A stretch of 64,000 bases of DNA from Armillaria gallica (taxonomy: Eukaryota > Basidiomycota > Agaricomycetes > Agaricales > Physalacriaceae), in assembly GCA_037576215.1 (NCBI GenBank), contig JBANDB010000011.1, positions 744,001 through 808,000 of the forward strand, written 5' to 3'. A program made the translations under genes and the position numbers. This document shows positions 55,352-64,000 of the stretch, in pieces. A model generated the notes under the pieces. The model was not told the DNA's origin. It ran no database searches and saw only the letters and a list, made by a program, of their open reading frames with translations. Positions within the stretch are counted from its first letter, which is position 1. Each line of letters begins with the position of its first letter.

Positions 55352-55726
55352 TTGCACTCCCCCCCCCTTGTTGTTGTCCTCGAGATTCTTATCTCAGGGT
55401 GGTGGACCTGGCTGTTCCTAACCGGGACCTTGTGCCGGTATCAGCACCATCATTACCTTGAACCGACTCGCCTTTCTTGTTCTCTCCTGGCACTAGCGAG
55501 ATGGTTTCAGTATATCAAATTCAATGAGGAACAATTCACAAACTTCGATTCACCTATGCTCCCAATCCAGCCCCAGCATCCCAAAAGTATACACGTAGAA
55601 TGTGGCCTGGAGCTCCAAATACAAACATATGACGCCCACGCACGCATCCATCTACTGCCCATAAATCATGAATCACCTGTCACAGTGTCTACTTCTCTAG
55701 TTGGTTACCAGCCGAGTGATATATGA
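55352..55726 (+). CDS. Hypothetical ORF
   Basis: 124 codons on the plus strand. The second half (ARWFQYIKFNEEQFTNFDSP and following) is more protein-like than the first. No family is recognised and no splice partners are evident. Confidence 0.2.
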   Translation: MHSPPLVVVLEILISGWWTWLFLTGTLCRYQHHHYLEPTRLSCSLLALARWFQYIKFNEEQFTNFDSPMLPIQPQHPKSIHVECGLELQIQTYDAHARIHLLPINHESPVTVSTSLVGYQPSDI

Positions 55727-56047
55727 ATGATTATCCCATGAATCTTTACAGCTTTCGTTGTGGGTGGAAGATCAGGCATAAAAGTAGGAGGCTAACATCT
55801 CAGCTTTGCTGCTTCTGACAGACCTTTTTTAGAATTGCTAGCAATGGCACTGGCGCTTCAATCGGTGCCGTTCTGATACACAAAGTTGAAAAATGAAGAA
55901 TGGTGCGTTCCATCGACAATGCTGTGTGTGCTTATGCTAATCGGCCAACTACTAACTAGCTTGATGCCGTAGCACTTAACTCATATATAAAGCTGAAAAT
56001 GTTTCCTGCGGTTTCATCAGGAACTTCCTTGTACTTGAGATGTCTTT

Positions 56048-58033
56048 GGAGTCCTCGACAGAGCCTCCTTCCGTTAGCGGGACTCTTGGTGCTCTTTATA
56101 TCAGAGCCACAATTGCGCTGTGTATGTCCTTTCTCACCCACAATGATATGCTTTCATTTATTCCCTTGGCAGTCTATATGGCATAACAAACTTACAAGGG
56201 GTCATGTACTACAGGAGATACCCCAACAACTGGTGGGTTTACCGCTATTCTGTAAGTCGTCATTCTTTTGAATGTGGCAGTATGTACATTGAAATCCATG
56301 AGATAGGTTGGGTTTCTTTGGTATGTTCAACAGCATTTATTAGTCATGGTGGCCACTACTTAGCTTCTTTGGCAGGGCACTTGATACTGTTCATGTTGCT
56401 TTAAGCACATACATGGTATATTTCTTCCCAATCCATTTCTTTGGGGATTTGAAAGGAGCCCTAGGGTATAACTCATGGTACGCTCTTGAGCAGAAGTTCG
56501 ACATCAATCTAATTGAAGTTTCATTGTTTCAGGAGCATGAAGGTGAGTTTTTTTCAACACCGAGTGCAAGAATATCTAATGATATCGGAATGATGTACCT
56601 TAGTGGCAGGTATATATGAATGTGCATTGTTGTGGTGGATTTACACTTTTGTCTTAATGCCGTCTGTACTAGGATGTTCTTGCTGTGTACATCCAAGGGC
56701 CAGGACCGCATTATTTTTATGAAGCACGTAAACTGATATTTTTAGGCTGTATGCCCTCCGACTATGGCAATGTTCGTGTTCTTCTGCAGTTATGACTGAG
56801 ATTCTCATCACTCATTTCTTTCATAGTTGGCTGGCATTTTCATAAAACTCTCATTTACTTCGTAGTAAGCAAACTTTGAGATAATCGATTGTTGTGCCCC
56901 TAATTATCATTGGAATAGTCTTTGGCCATGGTGGCCTCACTTGGTGATAACATCTTGTACTTGTTCTGGGACCCTCTCTGATTATCTTTCATCTAGGCAC
57001 TGCAATATGTAAGTCTCGATATATTCCCGGCATATGATTGTACTCAAAGGAAGCCTCAGATGTCGTATACGACATGTGCATGAACCTTCGTAGTTGTGTG
57101 CCTCCCTGGAAATAACATTCAACAGTTCTGTTATACCAAATATCACATCTGCTTCCAGTTTGAAAGGATGTGATGTCCATAATTCAGACAGCAGGGGATC
57201 CTGATGCAGATAACTTAGACTTCAGTTTATGTCTGTTTCTCCACAATTGCCATTACAGATCTGATAATAGCCGTTCCAATGTTCTATTACCTGCACAAGA
57301 GCAGAACTATTATACTTGTACCTTTGTGAGTTGTTTCTTTCACCAGACCTTCGAGTTCTTGTTGATGCAAAGTTGTATTAGTACAGCTACTGTGCTTCTC
57401 CATCTAATGCGACTTGTTCTCATGTCAGGACTAGCTATGAGGTGAGGCCTATCTGCTTCGATCCCATCGACATTCTTGCTAATTAAGATGACAGTGCATG
57501 CTCACTGCTCACTCTCATTTCTGTCAGTCGTCTCTCAAATTGATCCAATCTCATACTCAGGATTTTTCCAATGTCTACAGTTCATTGCATGGCTGCAGTC
57601 TCTGACTTTCCTTGGGATTCATTTCGTCCTGTCTAAACGTCAGTCTTATTCATTACCACCACTGACACATAATGATTGACGAACACATTCATAGTCTATA
57701 TGAATTCGCTCCTTGCTATGTATGCCGTCTCCTTCTGACAATTATCTACAGCTTAACATTCTTAGGCTTAATTCATGATCAAAGCATCACTCAATGAGTC
57801 AGTCCACAGAGGATGAAGTGAATTCGCTGCCTACCCCCCTCTGGATCGCACCTCTCAGTTCTGAGGGTGATGTCAGCGAAACGGTGTGTCTATTCCCCTA
57901 CGAGATTGTGAAATTCTTACTTTTCGTGTTTTTCAGAATATCAGTATTCCACTCCCGGACAAGTTGGCTACTTCAAAGGAAGCCCTTGATTGTCGAGTGT
58001 GAAAGTGATTTGACCCGATGTCGCCTTGCATAG
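56048..58033 (+). pseudogene. DUF6534-type seven-helix membrane protein gene, probably decayed
   Basis: Exon-like pieces appear in the right order on the plus strand. They are SGTLGALYIRATIAL (56075), LYGITNLQGVMYYRRYPNNW and WVYRYS (56180-56250), LDTVHVALSTYMVYFFPIHF (about 56380), IAVPMFYYLHKSR (about 57260), SLTFLGIHFVLSK (about 57600) and a tail NISIPLPDKLATSKEAL (about 57940). The YYRRYPxxWWVYRYSV block and the ADxIIAxxMxYYLxKSRT-like block are hallmarks of the Agaricomycete DUF6534/DUF6533-like membrane family, whose function is unknown. Borders such as GTATGT..TTGGCAG are present, but phases do not always agree and the 56550-57230 part is full of stops. It is either a many-intron gene that I cannot resolve or a pseudogene. 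Confidence 0.6.
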
Positions 58034-58126
58034 CTTTGTCAGATTGTGAATTCCTAACTTACGCCGGATCCTGCATATGAATGTCACCGCCAGCTTGAGG
58101 ATACTTAGAATATCTATGCATAGTAC

Positions 58127-58531
58127 TGTTGGAGTCTCTTATAATTCCCAACTCGCCGCATTACCAATAGAGTCCATTTGAAACTATTAAATGTTTTCTT
58201 TGTGTGGATGCAAAAGAGCCTGAGTTGCAGGTACTTGGAAGATAGACTACAGAGACACCATTAGGTATACTAGAGAACGAATACTGAAAGGGTTATGGAC
58301 CAGCAACATTTGATAGTGGCTATTGTAATGAAGTAGAGGATGAGTGTGTAAGATGAGAATTAATTGAGTCTCTCTAGTGAGAGACGAGCTACTTAAATAC
58401 ATTTCGTGTACTTCTAGAATTTACTATGAACTACTAAATATATCTACTTTTACGGTTCAATGTTTATGCTGCTGACTAATGCCGAATCTTCGAGGGTATT
58501 CTCGCATGTACTCGAATTGTGTTCTTCAACA
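58127..58531 (-). repeat. LTR of Ty1/copia remnant (3' LTR)
   Basis: 405 bp on the plus strand from TGTTGGAG to CTTCAACA, so the ends are inverted repeats with one mismatch. On the minus strand a purine tract (AAATTGAGGGGGAG) directly precedes it, as expected for a 3' LTR polypurine tract. The copia RT/RNase H coding region follows on the same strand. Confidence 0.7.
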
Positions 58532-58828
58532 CTCCCCCTCAATTTCAAGGGTACGCACCTAATATATTTTGACTTAGATATTCATGCAGAGGTTTAGCCA
58601 ATGGCTTGGTAAACAAGTCTGCAAAATTATCCTCTGATGCGCAGTGGTGAACTTCAACTTTGTTAGAAGCTATCTGTTCTCATATGAAATGATGTCATAT
58701 GTTGATATGCTTTGATCTCACGTGGAGTATTGGGTTCACGCTAAATTTGATAGCTGATTGATTGTTAATTTGTCCACATTGATCGTAGTCGCTCGATTGG
58801 GTGCAAATCCTAATTCAGTGAGCAATGC
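58532..58828 (-). other. Copia RNase H end and 3' untranslated stretch
   Basis: The minus strand beyond the TAA at 58829 still shows RNase H-like fragments, broken by stops (for example near 58800-58760), up to the polypurine tract at 58532. Confidence 0.5.
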
Positions 58829-60441
58829 TCACAACCAAATTATTTCTTTAGTGCAGTGTGCTAAGGCCATGTACTCTGCCTCCATGCTTGACAGTGCAAC
58901 AGTTGGTTGTTTATTTGAGCTCCAGGTAATTGCTCCCCCTGCATACATGCATACATAGCCTGATATTGATTTTCTGTCATCAAGATTATTTCCCCAGTCT
59001 GAATCAGAGTAAGGTACGAGACCACTTTTGCTGGTGCCATATGTGATGCCTTGATTGAGTGTCCCTTTTAAGTATCGAAATACTCGTTTCAAGGCTGTGA
59101 AGTGCTCAGGTCCAGGGTTCTGGATGTATTTGCTCAAATCTGAGACTGGAAATGCTATATCAGGGTGAGATCCTACAGCCGTGTACATAAGCAATCCTAT
59201 TCCTTTTATGTAGTACTGTTGGGTTGCCTTGTCTGCGCTTCTTGGATCTCCTTCGGGCATTTTATGGAGCCATACATTCGGGTCCATTGGCATTTTTGCC
59301 AGTTTACAGTCCTTCAGTCCCATTCTTTCAAGGACTTTTTCTATGTATGCCTTCTGGGATAAAGTAATAGTACCTTTCTCCCAATTCCTTTCTATCTTCA
59401 TGCCTAGAATATGATTGATCTCCTCCATGTCTGTTACATTCAGCTTTGATTTGAGTTCTTCTTTTACCTGGGACATGATGTCATTGCTCAGAGCCAAGAT
59501 AGTCATGTCTGTTTTAGATACACACATTGGTCATTGAGTAAGCGATTGTATCCTAGTCCCAAAAAGGTGTTATTCAGCTTGATGTTCCAGACACGTCTGG
59601 ATTGCTTTAATCCATATAAGGTGAGTCAAAGTCTGGCCATTCACCCAGTTCCATTCAAATATTCTGGTGGCTGCACCATGTAAATGGTTTCATCAAGTTT
59701 TCCATTTAGGTACGTGCCAACTACATCCATGCCATGCATGATGAGGTTATTTTGAGCAGCTAAGGCTAATAATAGCCTGAATGTGTCAAGTCGGACAACA
59801 GGTGCAAAGGTCTTGAAAAAGTCAACTCTGGGTATTTGAGAATATCCCTTGGCTACTAGCCTGGCTTTGTACTTGACTATGTTTCCTTCTCCATCTCTTT
59901 TCAACCTGTATGTCCATCTACACCCTATAGTGGTTCTGTCTTTGGGTGTCTCCTCCAATGTCCATGTCCCCAGAGATGTTGATAAATTCATCTCTGTGTC
60001 CATTGCCTTTTTCCAATGCTCCCAATCTGGTCTGAGCTTGGCCTCTTCTAGAGTTAATGGCTCATCACTCAAATTCTCCACAGATTCTAAGATTAGAGCA
60101 TAATCTTGGTGCATGGCAACATTTGCAATGTCAGATGGGGCATCTTCCTTTGTATTCTTCTGTCCTTGTGGCTTATTGCCTCGAGATAATGGATTATGGA
60201 GTAAGCGATAATCAGTGGTGTTTGATACTGATTTAATTCGCTCTGACTTTTCGTGTGGTTCTATGGGCTTTCCATGCCATGTAGGTGCTTTTGCATTGGG
60301 TGGTGATGGAGTTTCAGGAGTGACATCATTGCTTTGATCAGTTTGATTGCTCAGATCAACAGCTATTTTGGGCTCTTCTGTTTCTGTGCTGCTGCTGTGA
60401 TGTGGCTCAACTTCATTATTATTCTCCCCCTTGAGCTGCAT
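58829..60441 (-). pseudogene. Copia reverse transcriptase and RNase H
   Basis: 60441-59641 holds the RT start: DWEHWKKAMDTEMNLSTSLG, IGCRWTYRLKRDGEGNIVKY, KARLVAKGYSQ and HGMDVVGTYLNGKLDETIYM. It is followed by LKQSRRVWNIKLNNTF in another frame. The region that should hold the catalytic YVDD is deleted: CVY passes almost directly into DMTILALSNDIMSQVKEEL with a frame change near 59525. RNase H (59527-58829) shows YIQNPGPEHFTALKRVFRYL, VPYSDSDWGNNLDDRKSISG and LSSMEAEYMALAHCTKE. The element cannot reverse-transcribe. Confidence 0.85.
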
Positions 60442-60602
60442 AGAGGATGGTACAAAATTTTCCTCTTCTGTAGTATCAGCAGTATTGTAGATTGAGAATA
60501 AAACATTCCTTGAAGTCTGTATTACCCTAGAACCTGGGTACCAATATCTGTAGGCTTTAGATTCATCACTAAGTCCTACAAATACAGGCCTTATATCCCT
60601 TA

Positions 60603-61075
60603 CAGTTAATTAATAGACTGTAGTAGTAGTTAATCTGCAATGTATTAATGATTGTACATGCAATCAACACCTAATTAATTAATCCCACTGCAGTGACTGG
60701 CAGCTGCCACTGGGCTCAGCACTGGGGGGGCGCTCACTGGTACGGGTTCTGCGCCCCTCCACCTATTACATGTACCAAAATAGATTCCCTGATAAAAATT
60801 TTCCATTGAAATCATGCCTGATATGTTATAATAGATCCTAGCGTGATAAATATAGCTCTTGTTCCTTGATCACATATTTTTAGATCCTTTGTTTGCTTCT
60901 TTCAGGATCCCCTCTGTTCTGTTTCAGCTTGTTGCATCATACCATTGATATGAGTCCTATTTATGGTCTGATCACATTTCACATTCCCTCTTCTGATTTT
61001 ATATGTCAGGATATGTTTTCCTAGTATTCTGCGAAATTTTGCAGACCAAATTCAGACCTGAATTTTAAGAATTGT
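60603..61075. other. A+T-rich junction region, no gene
   Basis: Begins where copia similarity ends. It contains TTAATTAAT-type repeats at 60606-60690 and a G-run at 60725. Nothing further recognised. Confidence 0.4.
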
Positions 61076-61597
61076 ATGTTTGGCCTAGCCAGTACACCTG
61101 TGATGTTGACGCTTGCGCATGCAATTCTTTTTTTTCTGGGCATGCGAGCTTATGTAATGTTGCCCAGGACACTGCCACGATCCAGCAACTTCATCCACAT
61201 CATCCACCACCCATCTGATCTCGTGTGGACCATGCACAGTTTAATACCTTGGATTACAGCCAAAACCATGGATAGTAATGATCCAACAATACCTCACTGT
61301 CGCAAATATGGCCCTCCAATGCCCATCCTGGGCAACGACAATGAACTGGATGATGGCAGCAACAATAGGAGGGACTTTGAGGATTCTATAATGGTGCAGG
61401 GTTCTGCTGTAGAGTATTACTGGACTGGGGGATGGTGGAGGCAATGGGGATTGGGAAAGGGTAGGAGAGGTCAAGCAGGTAGGTGGAGCAACATTGGGAT
61501 CCCATTGGCTAACGATGAAGACAGTTCATGTGCCCTTTTGGGAATCAATACAAGAATCCAGGATGCACAGAACTCTTCCAGAACTATGGCTGTGTGA
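61076..61597 (+). CDS. Hypothetical protein
   Basis: 173 codons with an N-terminal hydrophobic segment (VMLTLAHAILFFLGMRAYVM) and a Gly/Trp/Arg-rich middle (YYWTGGWWRQWGLGKGRRGQ). No family is recognised and no supporting splice sites are visible. The minus strand over part of the same stretch is also open. Treat as low confidence. Confidence 0.2.
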   Translation: MFGLASTPVMLTLAHAILFFLGMRAYVMLPRTLPRSSNFIHIIHHPSDLVWTMHSLIPWITAKTMDSNDPTIPHCRKYGPPMPILGNDNELDDGSNNRRDFEDSIMVQGSAVEYYWTGGWWRQWGLGKGRRGQAGRWSNIGIPLANDEDSSCALLGINTRIQDAQNSSRTMAV

Positions 61598-61599
61598 CC

Positions 61600-63140
61600 A
61601 TCATGATACCTGCTGCTGCCTACCCCATTGCCTTCCAACATCAGACTCTCCTGCATCATCCAGCCCATCTACCTACCTTAAACTCTTGCAACTCTTATTA
61701 CTTCAGTGGAGGATCAAGAATCTGGGGGTTATTTCATCTCCCAATGCTGCTGTCATTGTGCGCTGATCACCATCCCATTCTTACCCCGTATCACCCCCCC
61801 TACATCTGCCTCACCATCCCTGTTTTGACATGGGCATGGCAGCAGTGAGATCCATTTTACTATTCTTGAACTCTCACCTCCGATGACCTCACAATCTCAT
61901 GCTTCAATGGCAACAAGATGATCCAATATGCCACGGCCATCCTCAACACTTACACCCCACTGTTCCCAGCACGTCTGTGGGTTTTCTTTTCAAAAAATAT
62001 ATCATGTTGATTACACTAGTTTCATGTATATAATATGGCATAGCAAATACGTTTTCAAGTCAGGAAACTGGTGAATTCAACATCTTTCGGATTTTGCCAT
62101 CAAAAACAACCTGAGAACAAATGCCTACAGTATGGGTCGACAACATTTTATGAGGTAGGGAAAAGTATCTACACAGGTAGTCCAGTCCACTGACCGGAAG
62201 TCAGTTTGCCGAGATTGGTCCTGCAGATATCCGATCTGATCCTCAGTCCAAAAGTAAGGGGGCCATCCTGTGCACTGTTTCATATGCATGCATCTGTAGT
62301 ATGTCATCAGATGTCCAGAGGATAGCAATCCCATACCTCACATAATACTATAATTTCTCCTGCTGCTGGTCCACTTGCTTTTGTACTGCTTATCAGGAGC
62401 CCCAGACATTGTACCCAGAGAATCAAACAATGATATTCAGCCATTACTGTACATTATGTGAGACAACGAGCAGACCACACTACTAAAATACCTTATATTG
62501 CCATTCCAACATTGAACCAGCAATAGATCAACCTCCCAAGCTACTCATGACTCTGTAATCTCATGCAACAATCCAATCGCTGTCTTCTACAAGTGTTAAC
62601 ATCATGAATATTCCAAGCCTAAAAGATATCTTAGCCGAACCCAACCTCCAAAGAAAAGAGTTCCACACACCTGTGAGCATCCTTCTCCTCAGACACTGCT
62701 GTTGGTCCTGGCTCCTTGCCACTGTCTGCACTAAAATAAAAAAACAAAACAAAACAAAGGTGTACAGGCTTGGCAAAACAAGTGCACCCCAATACAATGG
62801 GAGGACAGTAAGGCAAAACAATACCTGATCTCCGGGCAGATGCACAGGCACATCTTTACAGTGCCACAGAGACCCATTCTGGGAATATATAAAGCCAATG
62901 CATGCAGAGAGAAAGACAAAAGAACGAGCAAGAGAGAAGAGGGCCACAAAACGGGTTGGGACTATTCAGAGAGACATGGGAGACAGTGAATGAGGTTCAA
63001 GTTTGATCATGTGCAAAGTCCAACTCCCTCAGATCAAACATGGCCAAATAACTATGTGGCACCACTGACTCAACTGTCAAAATCTTGCACGCAAAGTCCT
63101 GGGCCTCAATCATCAGAACAAATTATAGTTATTAAATTCA
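61600..63140. other. Noncoding stretch, nothing recognised
   Basis: Short open frames on both strands without motifs. An A-rich AAAACAAAACAAAACAAA-type run lies at 62737-62758. Confidence 0.35.
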
Positions 63141-63148
63141 ACTACCAT

Positions 63149-63987
63149 CTAAGAACAAGGTGGCAGAATATTTGCCAGATAGCTGGCCTGCCTTGGTGTG
63201 CTACCTGAACCTCCACCGGACGCTGGCAAGAAATTGTCATGGATGCCACCAAAGGCAGAAAGGTCAGCACATCCATGGGGCATGGCTGGTACTGGAACAC
63301 TGGAAACTACACTTCCCAGTCCAGAGGTACTCATGGCTGTACCAGTACTGTTGGATACCTGCGTAAGGGCTGACATCGCTTTGAAACCTCATTGATCCAG
63401 CAGTATAATCTTGTCCTTGAAATATCTAGAACAGCAGTGAGTGCTATGCTCAAGCCTTCACAATGTTGCTTACTCTTTCCAAGCCTTATTGCTGAAGTTA
63501 GATCCCTTTTCGGTTTGTAAAGTCCTCATGAGCATATCAAACTGACCCCAGAAATCTTCACCTTTAGCTGGATGAGGTGTATTCTTCTTCTTCTTCTTGC
63601 ATGGCAGCTCAACTGATGGTGCTGCTTGGTCCCTCTCGCCTTCAGAATCCTCTGCATCAGGCTCACTTCGGAAATGAGGATTCATGTGTACAAAATTTCT
63701 CTATTCCGATTCAGACAGGTCTCATTATTTAGCACAAGAAGGATACATACCAATAATGCATTGCGACATGTTGTGCCTTTCTCCAGAGTGGCAGCCGCCT
63801 CCGCTTCCTCTGTTGTGGTGGCTGCAGGATGGAAACGGCAAAATTTCTGATTCATTTCAAGAGTAAAAATGACAAGCAGGGTATTGGGTACACTCTTGAA
63901 GATCTGGGTCACATCAACATCAATAACAGTCACAGAAACTAGCATACACACTGACCATCTCCTTGAAATTCCCCCGAACACTGGCAC
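63149..63987 (-). CDS. Fragments of a hypothetical protein
   Basis: Minus-strand pieces at 63685-63470 (SEPDAEDSEGERDQAAPSVE, then a Lys run and GEDFWGQFDMLMRTLQTEKG) and 63376-63149 (Ser/Gly/Pro-rich) could be exons of one gene, with a further piece at 63987-63682. The DFWxxFDxxM block followed by a Lys/Trp end resembles short regions common in Agaricomycete hypothetical proteins, but I cannot name it. The gene may continue beyond the window. Confidence 0.3.
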
Positions 63988-64000
63988 AATGACCTTTGAT

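Larger units (their letters stand above)
58532..60602 (-). mobile_element. 5'-truncated Ty1/copia retrotransposon
   Basis: Only the end of integrase, RT and RNase H remain, followed by the LTR at 58127-58531. Coding similarity begins at RDIRPVFVGLSDESKAYRYW near 60600, where the sequence changes abruptly. Gag, protease, most of integrase and the 5' LTR are missing. No target duplication can therefore be checked. Confidence 0.8.

Noticed and set aside
61076..61597. Secreted or membrane protein gene
   Set aside because: Kept only as a low-confidence ORF: the N-terminal hydrophobic stretch is not enough, and the region lies in apparent repeat debris.

Overview
The window looks like transposon-dense nuclear DNA of a mushroom-forming basidiomycete (Agaricomycetes). 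The evidence is short 45-60 bp GT-AG introns, fungal families such as F-box/LRR proteins, a FunK1-type kinase fragment, a Dug2-like WD40 fragment and a DUF6534-type membrane protein, plus basidiomycete-style Helitrons, a chromodomain Ty3/gypsy element and a Ty1/copia remnant. The genus cannot be told from sequence alone. No rRNA, tRNA, CRISPR array or bacterial operon was found. Most genes are broken; the only clearly intact host gene is an F-box protein at 46202-47833.

Layout. 1-2 kb: A+T-rich DNA with diverged short repeats and an LTR fragment. 2.08-14.6 kb: a Helitron gene on the minus strand (C-terminal RepHel at 3950-6783, Arg/Gly-rich exon at 8430-9032, probably also exons at 9658-11814). 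A 1.7-1.8 kb element with TGATGAGCCT termini is present as two inverted copies (2081-3888 and 6775-8425), and a solo LTR lies at about 9231-9652. A separate Helitron-N-terminus-like fragment sits at 13618-14604. 15-27.3 kb: F-box/LRR-like genes on the minus strand; one is split by a complete Ty3/gypsy chromovirus (17477-25885, 404-bp LTRs, 5-bp target duplication GATCA). 27.5-37.4 kb: a second, decayed Helitron on the minus strand. A third copy of the TGATGAGCCT element (30401-32087) lies exactly where its Rep domain should be. Retropepsin-like and repeated HLLxGxC modules lie upstream. 38.3-43.4 kb: a MITE with 8-bp target duplications, a field of TCTTAAGA palindromes and a B-box-like tandem repeat. 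43.4-56 kb: a less CpG-depleted stretch with the intact F-box gene, a second MITE copy and FunK1, Dug2-like and F-box pseudogenes. 56-58 kb: a DUF6534-type seven-helix gene or pseudogene. 58.1-60.6 kb: a 5'-truncated copia element. 60.6-64 kb: nothing recognisable.

How it fits together. The window is mainly a record of nested transposition and silencing-linked decay. In the gypsy element, conserved Arg codons have repeatedly become TGA. Of 23 differences I counted between its two LTRs, 17 lie in CpG-derived dinucleotides. This points to cytosine methylation followed by deamination. The least expected biology is the link between the TGATGAGCCT elements and Helitron genes, together with loss of Rep catalytic parts from both Helitrons and the retropepsin-like/HLLxGxC modules in front of Helitron 2.
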